64,000 nucleotides of DNA from assembly GCF_033118175.1 (NCBI RefSeq), contig NC_083685.1, positions 131,457,501 to 131,521,500 of the forward strand, written 5' to 3'. The DNA is from Dama dama. Lineage: Eukaryota; Chordata; Mammalia; Artiodactyla; Cervidae. Below, in pieces: positions 1-11,345 of the stretch (position 1 is its first letter; the number at the start of each line of letters is the position of its first letter). The translations under genes were made by a program, and so were the position numbers. The notes beneath the pieces were generated by a model, which did no database searches, had not been told where the DNA came from, and worked only from the letters and a program-made list of their open reading frames with translations.

Positions 1-296
1 CAGAACTGTCCTCCAGATTTTTAAAATAGACATGAACCAATATACTATAGTTGCTTCTGGACTTGGACAGCCTTCTGAGGAGGTTATAGTGGGAAGAAGG
101 GAAAAACATTTTGGGAGACTGGACCATAACCAACAAGGAAGGTGTTTTTGTAGTTTTGATTGTCTCCTCCTGGCAGAGGTTTCATACAACTGTTTCTCAG
201 ACCCAGCTCTTATGGGGAGCAGTTGTGGGTCGCAGAACTCACCAGGCCATTGTGCTGCTGCATCTGGAGATGTGCTTCCTGATCACGGGGGATTTG
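1..296. other. No feature recognised
   Basis: Left edge of the window, up to the first BovB copy. I see no repeat family, splice pair or convincing reading frame here. Confidence 0.4.
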
Positions 297-652
297 TTCA
301 GTCACTGAGTCCTGTCCGACCCTTTGTGACCCATGGGCTGCCAGGCTCCTCTGTCCTCCACTCTCTCCTGGAGCTTGCTCAAACTCATGTCCATTGAGTC
401 AGTGATGCCATCCATCACATCTTCTGTAGTCCCCTTCTCTTCATGCCCTCAGTCTTTCCCAGCATCAGGGTCTTTTCCAATGAGTCAGCTCTTCACAAAG
501 TATTGGAGTTTCAGTTTCAGCTTCAGTCCTTCCAATGAATATTCAGGGTTGATTTCCTTTAGGATGGACTGGTTTGATCTCCTTGCAGTCCAAGAGACTC
601 TCAAGAGTCTTCTCCAGCATCACAGTTTGAAAGCATCAGTTCTTCACAAGGT
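297..652 (-). mobile_element. BovB (RTE LINE) 3' end, 5'-truncated
   Basis: The plus strand carries the antisense of the BovB 3' region: the tract around 330-380 followed by the diagnostic block near 540-600 (ttcctttaggatggactggt). Read on the minus strand this is the C-terminal part of the RTE reverse transcriptase plus the tail. The plus-strand frame across 333-734 is only an antisense read. The same block recurs at 11.3, 22.3, 33.9 and 45 kb on the minus strand and at 15.9, 17.9, 47.6 and 63.3 kb on the plus strand. Confidence 0.9.
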
Positions 653-1098
653 AACAGAAGGAAATGAAGAGGATGTACTTGCAGCCACAATCCGAGTCCT
701 CTGGTCCAGCCGTGTTTCAGTCTTAGCTTTCTGACGTGTTAACTACTGCAGTGCTGGATCAGGCTCCTTTTTGTCTCACTCACTGGCCTTCCTTAGACAC
801 GTATTGAAGAGTGTGTGCCCGTGTGTTGGAAAGAAGGTAGATAGGCTGGGGGTAGATGATCATTTTGATTCTGATAACTCCTGTGCTAAAAGGGATGGGA
901 TAGATACAGAACTTCAATTACTGTTACTCTATATGCTGAGAGAGGGAATGGCCTAGTTCTGGCTTGAGTTTTTGAAGCTGACTTTGCAACACTTGCTTCT
1001 GGAGTCCTAACCTTCCAGAGGGTGACAGAGTCTCCTGGCAGACTTTCCCACTTTTCCCGAGCCTGCCCTGCAGTCCCTGCTGTCTGTTTGCCCTTGTT
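653..1098. other. Unassigned single-copy-like DNA
   Basis: About 450 bases with no repeat family, gene or motif I can name. Confidence 0.4.
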
Positions 1099-1306
1099 GT
1101 TTAGTCACTCAGGCATGTCCGATTCTTTTTGACCCCGTGGACTGTAGCTCACCAGGCTCCTCTGTTCATGGAACTTCCCAGGCAAGAATGCTGCAGTGGG
1201 TTGCCATTTCCTTTTCCAGAGGATCTTCCCGACCCAGGGATCAAACCCATGTCTCTGGTGTCTCTTGCTTGATAGGCAGATTTACTACGACTGAGCCATT
1301 ACCCTA
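1099..1306 (-). mobile_element. Bov-tA-type SINE
   Basis: The plus strand shows the antisense Bov-A unit (ccaggctcctctgttcatgg), then the linker and the antisense tRNA-like head with its B-box-like block (acccagggatcaaaccca), ending in the gactgagccat block. Length is near full for the family. Many substitutions indicate an older copy. Confidence 0.9.
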
Positions 1307-2336
1307 GTATTTAATTCATCTTTTAAAATTGGGCCTTCTGAAGACAGAGTGGCTAAAAAGGAAAATGGATTCTTTTGTAAAACCCAGCTTCCACTTGGGC
1401 TAAAATCCCTTTCATTAACTCAAGGATTTTTTTTTTTTCTTTGCAAACCAAGTTGAAGCTAACTTAAATTTAACTTCAGGTTAAGCTAAAAACATTTTTT
1501 TTTATGTGTTTTCCTAGAGTTATTGGAAAACTGTTTCTGTGAAGGAACTTTGGATTCTATTCTGTTGGTTCAAAACCCAATATTCTTTAGTCATTTACTA
1601 CTCAAGGGGAGCTTATAAAGAAATGTAACAGCTGCTTGGAGTCCATTTAAAGAACTGTCAGCTCCAGAATCTTTTTTTCCTTGACACCTTCCTCTTTCCC
1701 CTGAAAACCTTTAGATAGAGACTGTTTCCTTTTGCTGCATTTAAAACCCTGAGCTCTATTCGATTTCTTCTGGTTGTTGGGTAGAGGGTGGCAGCTTGTC
1801 TCTGAAGGCCAGCAAAAAGGCCGAAAGGGCTTTATGGTAATATTCTGGTCCTCAAACTTGGAAAGTCCCCCCAAAGCAACAAAATTCCCCCAAAATTAAG
1901 ACTCCATCTTGAAATCTGCCCATTACTCTATGAATGCGAGCTTAGTCTGATTTTCAAATGCCTTTATAAAATTATGTAACAGAGGTGAAAGTGAGAGATC
2001 TGAATTATAACTTCATTGCATGAGCTAAGCGTGTAAGCCTTATCATTGGATGTCATTTTAATTCTAGGCTTACAGGAAGGACTGTTTTGGGGTAAAAGTG
2101 GTGTGGATTAGTTCTGTGCCGAACATGCATACTTTCCTCTTTTTGTGAATTGCATTAAACTCTTAAGGAGGAACAGAAAAAGGACATTGAAGCCTTACAG
2201 ACAAGCCATGCACCATAATATGTTTGTATCAGACAAAAAGCTTGTGGACTTTTCCTTAAGATTATGTCAGTGGTGGAAAATATTGACCAGGGCCTCAGGG
2301 GAGTAGGTTCGGGTGGGTGATTTGGCCCTCAGCAGG
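1307..2336. other. Unassigned AT-leaning DNA
   Basis: About 1 kb with short poly-T runs near 1428-1440 and 1495-1502. The small minus-strand frame at 1647-1874 has no recognisable family and no splice support. Nothing else is seen. Confidence 0.4.
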
Positions 2337-2549
2337 AGTGTGGTGTTAGTGGTAAAGAAACCCGCCTGCTAATGCAGGAGATGTGAGAGAGCTTGGTTCA
2401 GTTCCTGGGTTGGGAAGATCCTCCGGAGGAGGGTGTGACAGCCCACTCCAGTATTCTGGCCTGGAGACTCCCATGAGCAGAGAAACCCGGCAGGCTGCAG
2501 GCCACGGGGTCGCAGAGAGCTGGACATGGCTGAGAGTCTGAGCACAGTG
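2337..2549 (+). mobile_element. Bov-tA-type SINE
   Basis: tRNA-like head (tagtggtaaagaaacccgcc), linker (gggttgggaagatcctccgg) and Bov-A unit (cccactccagtattctggcc) in that order on the plus strand. Copy is diverged. It accounts for the minus-strand frame at 2346-2696. Confidence 0.9.
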
Positions 2550-4138
2550 CACGGGCTGGGGGCGTCTTGGCCTCGGCGGTGGCAGGGACAGCTCGTCAGA
2601 ACGAGGCCCTGTTTGGGTTAGCTTGTCAGGTGGTGAACGTTCCAGAAGCTCTTGAGGCAGGCAGGTCAGCAGTGGTTTGCTGTGTCTGCTACACAAACAC
2701 CCCTCGTCCAGAAGATGAATTTGGACTAAGTATAACCACGCTTCAAAGCTTCTTTAGGATGGGAGAAAAATTAGAATATAAACAGGAGGATGTTTAGAAG
2801 GTTCAGTGGAGGGCGAAGAAGCATCCCCATCGGGTGCTCGTGTCTATTCGGAGCAGGCAGAGCCCATCTGAACCTGGGTCCCTCAGAAGCCCTTCATCTA
2901 AGGCTCATTTGTCTCCATCACTGAGGATGCCGCTGTGTGCAGTGAGGCCAGAGGCCAGAATTCGGCTCCAGTTACTTGGCATTTAAGGTCCGGGCGCCGC
3001 TCATGGTCCCAAGGCCCAGGAGGAGTGTGACAGTTCCGTCACAGGGGCAGCACCCGAGGCAGGCAGTCCATGGCCAGCTCTGTGGGCGTCGGGAGGGCTG
3101 GGCGTCCGCCTGCAAGAAGTGGGGTGAGTGGTTATTGATTTGAACAAGCCCTCACATGGGTCTCTGCAGTTCTTGACTTTTTTTTTTTTTTGGAAAGACA
3201 AAAACCACAAACCTCGCAACACCTACTGCATCTCTCCTGTTTGTCGGGGGTCCCGGATCCTCTGTCCAGAAGCTTTCCAGCTTCCTGCTCCTGGAGGCAG
3301 AAGTTTGGGGCTGTGGCCGGCCTCTTGGTTTTTTTATGTCACAGCCGGGCTTGCTGGCAGCAGACAGTAAATATTAAGCAGGCTCTTCAGATTCAGTTTC
3401 AGTCTATCGGATCCATCACGTTTTTTTTCTGCGTTTAATGTCAAAAGTGCAAGTTCTGATGGTAGTTGGCAGTTTCTGAGAGCCTGACGTCTGTTTCTCG
3501 TGAATTGCCCTTTTAGGGGCGCAGAGACGAGCGAGGAGTGTTTTGAAATGCGTGCTTTGTGGTTCTTGCAACGTGGCGAGGAGACGTGTCTTACATTGTG
3601 AGTGCTTAATTCTGACTCTGCTGGAGAGTTCTGCTGAAGGGTATAAATTTAAGTGGGTTAAAGTTTTGGATTTTTGAAAAGTACTTAGCAGGAAGGAGCT
3701 GTTCTGGTGAGATGAGTTAATGGTCGTAAAACACAAATAATTAACCAGATGTTTGACTGTGCCAGCGTGATCCTAGCACAACATGATAACGGCTTGGAAT
3801 TTGAAATTGAACTTGACCTGGTTGTCTTCTGAGTATTTATGTGAATGAACGTCTTTTTGCATGTTACCCTAAACATTCATATAGCTTTAAAAAGCCACCT
3901 TACATGTCACTACGATTTATTAAGAAAGTGTCTCAGACAGGAAGGCAGCTTGTAAACCTTGACAGATAGTCTATGAATGACTACAATTCCTGAACAGGGA
4001 ATTCATGATTTCAGGTTGTCTTATGTGGGCCACAGATACAGTAGAAGTAGCTTAATAGGCTGTAAGCTGTTGTCACGGTTTTGCAGTTATAGATTTCAGC
4101 ACTGGACAGATATTTTCTGGACCACCTGTTGTACGGGT
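2550..4138. other. Unassigned single-copy-like DNA
   Basis: About 1.6 kb with a poly-T run at about 3178-3192 and otherwise mixed composition. Frames here are short and overlap on both strands. None resembles a known family. Confidence 0.4.
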
Positions 4139-4182
4139 GTCGTGTGTGTGTGTGTGTGTCTGTGTGTGTATGTGTGTGTGTG
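4139..4182. repeat. Interrupted (TG)n microsatellite
   Basis: About 40 bases of TG dinucleotide interrupted by tc and ta steps. It directly abuts the 144-bp tandem array on its right. Confidence 0.95.
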
Positions 4183-4726
4183 TTGAGTTGCTTAGATGTG
4201 TCCGACTCTGTGCAACCACATAGACTGTAGCCCACCAGGCCCCTCCATCCATGGGATTCTCCAGGCAAGAGTACTGGAGTGGGTTGCCATTTCCTTCTCC
4301 AAAAGGAACTATAGAAAGAAAGAAAGTGAAGTCGCTCAGTCATGTCTGAGTCTTTGCAACCCCATGGACTGTAGCCCACCAGGCCCCTCCATCCATGGGA
4401 TTCTCCAGGCAAGAGTACTGGAGTGGGTTGCCATTTCCTTCTCCAAAAGGAACTATAGAAAGAAAGAAAGTGAAGTCGCTCAGTCATGTCTGAGTCTTTG
4501 CAACCCCATGGACTGTAGCCCACCAGGCCCCTCCATCCATGGGATTCTCCAGGCAAGAGTACTGGAGTGGGTTGCCATTTCCTTCTCCAAAAGGAACTAT
4601 AGAAAGAAAGAAAGTGAAGTCGCTCAGTCATGTCTGAGTCTTTGCAACCCCATGGACTGTAGCCCACCAGGCCCCTCCATCCATGGGATTCTCCAGGCAA
4701 GAGTACTGGAGTGGGTTGCCATTTCT
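4183..4726. repeat. 144-bp tandem array built from a Bov-tA SINE segment
   Basis: The Bov-A unit in antisense orientation is repeated at an exact 144-bp period. The junction block aaaaggaactatagaaagaa starts at 4301, 4445 and 4589. The two complete units, 4301-4444 and 4445-4588, read identical, and the last unit stays identical until about 4723. The first copy differs in its left part (4183-4235) and matches from the gactgtagcccacc block onward. Because 144 is a multiple of three, the array keeps frames open on both strands (plus 4196-4786, minus 4011-4745). These are repeat artefacts and not genes. Confidence 0.97.
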
Positions 4727-4969
4727 CGTCCTGTGGGTGTAGCACTGACTAAATCGGATGTGGCACTACTTGTAAAGAAGTTCTGAAATCTATCCAGTTA
4801 AAAGGTGAATCAAAACAAATTAAAAACAAAACTCAAATTCAGAGCTGGAGGTACTAGGGGAGGCGGGTGAGCATCTGAACCTGTTCATGTGTTGGTAGAA
4901 CTAGTGACAGGAGATTAAGAGAATTATGAGAACAGAACGGGATGTAAAAGTTATAAACCAAGATACTGT

Positions 4970-5170
4970 CTTCCCGATGGCTCAGTGGGTAAAGAATCTG
5001 CCTGCAGTGCACGAGACCCAGGAAATGCAGGTTCGACCCCTGGGTCGGGAAGATCCCCTGGAGGAGTAAGTGGGAGCTCCAGTGTTCTTGCTGGAGACCC
5101 CACGGACAGAGGAGCCTGGCAGCCTACAGTCCAAAGGGTCGCAGAGTCGGACACGACTGAGCACGCAGGC
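4970..5170 (+). mobile_element. Bov-tA-type SINE
   Basis: Head, linker (gggtcgggaagatcccctgg) and Bov-A unit ending in ggtcgcagagtcggacacga, all on the plus strand. Near full length and moderately diverged. Confidence 0.92.
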
Positions 5171-5353
5171 AGGGCATAGATACAAATAAAGTGAATGAAG
5201 AGCTGAAGGCACAGATAGAAATGAGAGGAAGTATTAGCATGCTGGCATCCACATCTTTCAAAGTGGAGTCCACCAGTTCTGCACCAAACTGAAGTACTTT
5301 CTTAGAAAGACTTTGGTTTCTTAACAGACTTCACCATCTCAAACAGTCACAAA

Positions 5354-6376
5354 CTTTTTTTTTTTCCCATTTATTTTTATTAGTTGGAGGCTAATTACTT
5401 TACAATATTGTAGTGGTGTTTGCCATACATTGACATGAATCAGCCATGGATTTACGTGTGTTTCCCATCCCGATCCCCCCTCCCACCTCCCTCTCCATCC
5501 CATCCCTCTGGGTCTTCCCAGTGCACCAGCCCTGAGCACTTGTCTCATGCATCCAACCTGGGCTGGTGGTCTGTTTCACCCTAGATAATATACATGTTTC
5601 AATGCTGTTCTCTAGAAACATCCCACCCTCACCTTCTCCCACAGAGTCCCAAAGTCTGTTCTGCACATCTGTGTCTCTTTTTCTGTTTTGCATATAGGGT
5701 TATCGTTACCATCTTTCTGAATTCCATATATATGCATTAGTATACTGTATTAGTGTTTATCTTTCTGGCTTACTTCACTCTGTGTAATGGGCTCCAGTTT
5801 CATCCATCTCATTAGAACTGGTTCAAATGAATTCTTTTTAACGGCTGAGTAATATTCCATGGTGTATATGTACAACAGCTTCCTTATCCATTCGTCTGCT
5901 GATGGGCATCTAGGTTGCTTCCGTGTCCTGGCTATTATAAACAGTGCTGTGATGAACATTGGGGTGCACGTGTCTCTTTCAGATCTGGTTTCCTCGGTAT
6001 GTATGCCCAGAAGTGGGATTGCTGGGTCATATGGCAGTTCTGTTTCCAGTTTTTTAAGAAATCTCCACACTGTTTTCCATAGTGGCTGTACTAGTTTGCA
6101 TTCCCACCAACAGTGTAAGAGGGTTCCCCCCTCTCCACACCCTCTCCAGCATTTATTGCTTGTAGACTTTTGGATAGCAGCCATCCTGACTGGCGTGTAA
6201 TGGTACCTCATTGTGGTTTTGATTTGCATTTCCCTGATAATGAGTGATGTTGAGCATCTTTTCATGTGTTTGTTAGCCATCTGTATGTCTTCTTTGGAGA
6301 AATGTCTGTTTAGTTCTTTGGCCCATTTTTTGATTGGGTCATTTATTTTTCTGGAATTGAGCTGCAGGAGTTGTTT
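5354..6376 (-). mobile_element. L1 3' end, 5'-truncated
   Basis: Poly-T at about 5355-5366 is the element's A-tail on the minus strand. It is followed by the L1 3' UTR and the C-terminal end of ORF2. It matches the copy at 38982-40213 almost base for base from the tail up to about 6375, where similarity stops abruptly. That marks a 5' truncation. No clear target-site duplication was found. Confidence 0.95.
5750..6375 (-). pseudogene. L1 ORF2 C-terminal fragment (decayed)
   Basis: The minus-strand frame encodes the end of L1 ORF2, downstream of the reverse-transcriptase domain. It includes the C-terminal cysteine/histidine cluster (CWRGCGEGGTLLHCWWEC). Endonuclease and reverse-transcriptase domains are missing because of the 5' truncation. 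The frame stops early, after SEVSQKDKH. The copy at 39.2 kb continues about 11 residues further. Confidence 0.9.
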
Positions 6377-6655
6377 TGCTGTAGGCAAGCAAATTTAACT
6401 TCAATAAGAATGAATTCGCATGTTGAATATCATCTTCCTAAAATTATTTCTGTTTGTCTATGTCTCCATCCATCCATCCATGTACAGAGATACCAAGAAT
6501 GGTTTTTGCCTAGTGTTAATGACAAATCAGCTCAAACACCAGCACGTATATTTTTGCGTTTGTCCTTCTCTGCACTGCATACCTGCTTAAATACTTTCTT
6601 AATGCCAAAATTTTAGAAGTTAGATAGTTTGCATGTTAGGAATATGAATTTGTAA

Positions 6656-6725
6656 AAAATTTTTAATTTCTAAATTAAATACTTTTAATTTAAATTAAAT
6701 AATTTAAATTTAATTTTAATTTCTA
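6656..6725. repeat. AT-only low-complexity tract with palindrome
   Basis: Nearly pure A/T, made of alternating taaatt and aattta blocks. It includes a perfect 16-bp palindrome at 6684-6699 (tttaatttaaattaaa). Confidence 0.85.
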
Positions 6726-7162
6726 AAGTTGGGGTGACTGGAGAGCGGTACCGTCTGCCATACTGTGCATTGGGTGTATGTTACGTTATCCACACAGGCT
6801 CCAGTTCCCCAGGTAACTGGAGGTGTACTTGGGGCTGTTGGTGTTGAGACTCCCCCCTGTCTCCGGCCGTAAGTTATGTTTTTCCACCTGACTTTGTTTC
6901 TCCCACAGCCACCCTGGGGCCATACCACTCTTTGATATCAGTCAGAGAGACACAGCTTCATTTCAGTGAAGAAGTTTGCCTTTTTTTTTCATGGAAAGCT
7001 ATTGAGGAGGTGTGTGGGGGGATGGGGATGATGGTGTGAAGGGTGTTTCCAGTTTACTTGCCCGCAGTGTGGAGGTCAGACTGTGGGGAGCCCGGTCACC
7101 TCGCTGCTGAGGCCGTCCTGCCGAAGGGTGGCGGCCGGGACCGAGGAGGGGCCGGAGGGGCG
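6726..7162. other. Unassigned DNA between AT tract and minisatellite
   Basis: About 440 bases with no family recognised. Composition moves from AT-rich to GC-rich rightwards. Confidence 0.4.
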
Positions 7163-7400
7163 GGTGTGAGAGCCGGGCTTCAGAGACCACGGGAGTCAGG
7201 GAGGGTCAGACGGACGGGACCTGGGGAGGGTCAGACGGGCGGGACCCGGGGAGGGTCAGACGGACGGAGGAGGGGAGTGAGAGCCCGGCTTCAGAGACCA
7301 CGGGTCTCAGTGAGGGTCACAGGACAGGACTCAGCCCCGATGGGACTCAGTGAGCGTTAGATGGATGGGACTCAGTGAGGCTTAGATGGGCCGGAGGGGT
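7163..7400. repeat. GC-rich degenerate minisatellite
   Basis: The block gagggtcaga recurs at 7201, 7226 and 7251 (25-bp period). A longer block, gcttcagagaccacggg, occurs before and after these copies, about 110 bp apart. Decayed versions (tgagggtcac, tgagcgttag, tgaggcttag) continue to about 7390. The plus frame at 7043-7360 crosses this array and is repeat-driven. Confidence 0.8.
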
Positions 7401-7904
7401 GGGGAGTGTCCACAGTCTGCTGGGAGCCAAGCTGGCACGCAGGAGTCTGGCTTGCCCTTCCCGGAGACAAGACCTGGTGGGAAACGAGCCAGGCTCATGT
7501 CTGGTTCCTGACGCTGGACCTGGTGGCCTTGGCCTTCAATTCAGATCAACAATCGCAGAACGTTTGAGGCATTGTCTTCGGCTTGGCCTGTGAATGCGTC
7601 CTGGGGGGCCTGTCCCTCCCTAAAAGTTCTCAACGTCTTCTGAGAAGAGGTTGCTTCTGTAACTTAGACTCGGGAGAGCCATGACTCACACAGGTGAGGA
7701 ACCACTCACAGTGTTTCCTCACTGAAGCCACTCGATAGATGCTTGTTGTAGTCTTACGAAGCACAGGAATATGAAGAAATGGAAATATCCTGCTCAGCTT
7801 GATGGTAGGGAGTTTAAGCTTCTCCTGAAAGCCACTTTCTCAGGATGTCCTCCTGACTTGTGTCTGAAAGCTGCTTTGGCACACTGCTTGGCCTTTCCGG
7901 GGTC
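7401..7904. other. Unassigned DNA
   Basis: About 500 bases with no recognised repeat or gene. Confidence 0.4.
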
Positions 7905-8055
7905 ACACCTGATAAGCGCTAGCATATCTCTGTGCTAGTAACTTACGTAACTGTGCTGTGAGGTTGGAGCCCGCGTTCCCGGCTTACAGATGGGAAGCTG
8001 AAGCTTAGAGAAGGCAGGTTAGTAGGTGGTGAACGAGCGTCAGGGAGTGTCTGCA
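7905..8055 (-). mobile_element. MIR SINE fragment
   Basis: Order of recognisable blocks matches antisense MIR: a gataagcgctagca-like start, then cttacagatgggaagctgaa, then a decayed ggttagtaggtggtgaacg segment. Diverged, as expected for an ancient mammalian element. Confidence 0.65.
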
Positions 8056-9235
8056 ACCTGAGGCAGCCTCTTCTGTGGACTGCCCCTGCACAGGCTCGTC
8101 ATAAGGCTCCCCCTCTTCTTCCGATTTGTGTCCTGTCTTCTCTGTAGATAAGACGCCTTTTATCCTCCAAGCAGGACTTCATCAGGAAAGCTCATACCTC
8201 GTCTTGTTTTGGAGACAGTGGAATACTCAGATTCACAGAGCATCATTCCCAAGTCAGACTTGCTCCATGTCACCGTCCTGGCCGCCCCCACCAGCTTTTC
8301 TAGCCGGCTCTTAGTTTGTGGTGGCGCTGTTGGCTTTTTGTTTTGTTTTTTATGTTGTGATTGAATTAAGCCTTGTTAACATGTTGACTTTTTGGAGTGG
8401 TCACTTATGTTCAGCCGGTGTGACTAATGGACAGTTATCTTTCAGCTTCCTCTGGACTCTTGCTGTAATGAGTCTGAGAGTAGCGTTTGTTTATGTACCG
8501 TCACTTGCCTGATCAGCTTTGCGAGGAAACCCACTCGGCCTCGATCATCTGCCAGTAGGGGCGCCTCTGCCCCCTCTCAGTGCAGATCGTGGCCTCCCAG
8601 TCCTCTTCTTGATGCTGTCTTCCCAGCATCTGGTCAGGGACCGCTCCTTTGTCGCCGGAAAGAGGAGGCAGTGTCAGAGGGGGTCCTTCTGGTAGTCAAT
8701 ACATCTCTTCCTCTTACAAAATTTTATTTTTATCATGAGATTATAGACAGAAAAATGAATGTAACAATAGCCTTCAGATGTAGGATGAAATATCTCAACT
8801 CCAAAAAAAAGAAAAAAAGGGAAATGAACAAAAATCAAATGTTTGAAAAGAATTCATAGCCCTCCTAAAAATGCAGTTAAGTACATCAGTGTTGGGGTGT
8901 TGAGAGGGCCAAGGATGGGGCTTGGCATCGAACAGATGGTTAATTTTATTGAATGAATGTTCAGGGAGGCACGTGGATGAACGCCACTGAATGTAAGCTG
9001 TATTTCTAGCATCATCTAGAAGGGACTTGATCACTGCGTTGTGAGTAGACACCAAATGACAAGTCGTAGGCTTCGTTTCAGTACCAAAATGACAGACCCT
9101 GAGAGATGAGAGCAAAGTATATATTAAAAAGTCAAGCATTCAAGATCATGTTATGTCTTATGATACCAGAAACCCATTTTTATTTGGAAATATTAAATAA
9201 GAGCTGACATTTTGAATTTAATATAAATTGTATCA
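8056..9235. other. Unassigned DNA
   Basis: About 1.2 kb with an A-rich stretch at 8801-8835. Short frames only, none of a known family. Confidence 0.4.
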
Positions 9236-9239
9236 TGGT

Positions 9240-10575
9240 CATAGTTCTTAAACTCTTAGGTCTTAGAACTCCTTTACACTAAATTATTGGAAATTCCAAA
9301 GGGCTTTTGTTTATTTGGATTTTGTCTGCCAATATTCATCTTATTACAGATTAAAAATGGGAAGTTTTTTAATTGATAAGAAAATAGCAATGATAAACCC
9401 TTCACATGCGAACATGAGTTACATAATTTTGTGATAAAGAAGAATATTTTTCAAAACAAAATTGAGTGTTACATACAAGAAATTTAACATCTGGTTAATG
9501 AAACACACTTGGACGCTTGGCTCCTTTTGCTTTCAACCTGTTGATGCCTTTGAAGTATGTGTTGAACATACAATAGTAAAAAGAGGGAGTATCCACCTTC
9601 CCAGGTAATTGGAGACGTTCTTCGTTGGCAGCTGGCGAGTGGATTTCTCAGGTGGCTTGCAGCGTAGACTATGAAGCTGCATCTGTGGCCATGGTCTCAG
9701 ATACCGAGCAGTCCTTCTGAGTGCTGTGGTCTTCCTTAGTTTGGCACATGCTGACCTCACTTAGCTCTGCGGGTCTTTTAAGTGTTGGCGCGTCATATAG
9801 ACACCAAAGACCCACAGTTAGTGCCGCCGTCCATGTCGTCAAAACCTCTGAGGTCCTAGGGGGCTGTCAAGCTCATGGCAGATGAAAGTCTTCGAAAATT
9901 CTGTTTTTCACTTGAAAGCTTGACTTTTATCACTGGCGATAAACCCTGTCAGTTATTTTCCACGAAGTGACAGCTCACTTCATTTTCGTGAAAGTACCTG
10001 CCAGATCTCCAAGTCTGAATATCCATAATTTGGTAGCTCTTTCAAGTAAGAACAGCGCTCCATAGAAAGAGTGGACTGTGATAACTGCCACCTGTGGAGA
10101 GCAGCCAGCGCGCTTTAATGCAAGTAGAATGTGAACATGGGACTTCAAATGCATCGTCAAGGCTTTCTTAAATATGGACCTGGCTTTAGAGAGGCTTGGC
10201 TTCCCTGCTGGCTCAGATGGTAAAAGATCAGCCTGCCAATGCAGGAGACGCAAGTTTGATCCCTGGGTCAGGGAGATCCCCTGGAGAGGGAGATGGCAAC
10301 CTGCTCCAGTACGCTTGCCTGGAGAGTCCCATGGACAGAGGAGCCTGGTGGGCTTCAGTCCGTGGCGTAGAAAAGGCCTGGGAGTTGAGCGTCTTGCTTG
10401 TCCGTCTGGTGATTCCTGGTAAGGCACCGGCTGTCTTGTTACCACAAATGCTTTCTCACCATCAGGGCTGATGTCAACACAGGGGAGGAAGAAATTATGA
10501 CTTTACTCTCATCAGGAAAAGTTTTGTTCACGTGGACCCTTGGAGGTCATTGGGCCACACTTTAAGGGTTTGGAG
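9240..10575. mobile_element. Probable ancient hAT-type DNA transposon, SINE-interrupted
   Basis: The left end (gttcttaaactcttaggtct, near 9245) and the right end (ggccacactttaagggtt, near 10553-10570) are roughly complementary in the way hAT-family termini are. The interior resembles a known mammalian non-autonomous hAT repeat (for example the ctcctttacactaaattatt block near 9270). It is split by the Bov-tA SINE at 10198-10376. The exact family is uncertain and the middle is poorly preserved. Confidence 0.5.
10198..10376 (+). mobile_element. Bov-tA-type SINE inside hAT-like element
   Basis: Head (cttccctgctggctcagatg), linker (gggtcagggagatcccctgg) and Bov-A unit up to the gcttcagtccgtggcgtag block. 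The tail is lost or decayed. Confidence 0.9.
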
Positions 10576-11345
10576 AAGCCACAGTAAAATCCCCACGTCA
10601 TAGACACTGTAGCAGTGGACACCCACTGCTGAGGCTTCCTGTTTCCCTTAGAAATGCACGCAGGCCCAGAACATCACCACCGTCCTGTTTCTGGGGTCTT
10701 AACGGTGATCTGCATCCCTGGTCTCTAGCAGCAGACGGCTGACAGCTCCCTGGGGCAGGTCGGACAGCAGAGGGCTGGGCAGCCTCACAGTGGGATAATC
10801 CCACGAGTGAGTCACCCACATGTGGGTATCCAGATTGGAAAGTGGATCTCCCTTTAGTCAGCAGCTAAGTTGAAAAGCAGAACGACACAGTTAAAAATTA
10901 CAGGTCTCTAAAATAGACACTTTGTGCAAACTTCTAGCATAGCATTTAGCTGAGGGTGTATCTGGGCCTGCCTTGAGGATTTTCATAAAGCCTTTGTCTT
11001 TGGAATGTAACGTTGTTATTAAGGGTGTCGGTAATTTCTCTTCGGAAGTGTTCACAGTGCACCAGACCCTGAAGAGGCGTGAAGAGCTAAGGTTGCCTCT
11101 CTTGGAGCATCTGTCCAGCGAACAGTCCCCTCTTCCTGTGTGTGATTCCAGAGCCCCATTTTTAAGTCCTTGTGGACGACCACTTAATCAGCTCTGGAGA
11201 TAACCGTGGCAGTATGTGTGCAGCAGGTGTTCAATGCTGCCTCCCATTTAAAGTTTGATGGTAGTGTTTCTCACAGTCCTTTATTTTTATGTTTTTACTG
11301 GAGTGCACTTGCTTTCCAATGGTGTTAATTTCTGCTGTACTGCAC
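10576..11345. other. Unassigned DNA
   Basis: About 770 bases with no recognised feature. Confidence 0.4.

Noticed and set aside
4183..4726. Regularly spaced repeats as a possible CRISPR array
   Set aside because: The array has no variable spacers, a 144-bp unit made of SINE sequence and a mammalian genomic context. The same reasoning applies to the 43-bp arrays.
4011..4745. 244-codon minus frame and 196-codon plus frame (4196-4786) with a 48-residue repeat
   Set aside because: Both are translations of the 144-bp SINE-derived array, which stays in frame only because its period is a multiple of three.
5859..6200. 113-codon plus frames at 5859 and 39385 with nearly the same peptide
   Set aside because: Antisense of the L1 ORF2 end, duplicated because both L1 copies are present.
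7043..7360. 105-codon Gly/Arg-rich plus frame
   Set aside because: It is a read through the GC-rich minisatellite, and the repetitive peptide follows the DNA period.
10198..10260. tRNA-like heads with A/B-box resemblance in the SINEs
   Set aside because: They are tRNA-derived SINE promoters with attached Bov-A bodies and no intact cloverleaf. They are not tRNA genes.
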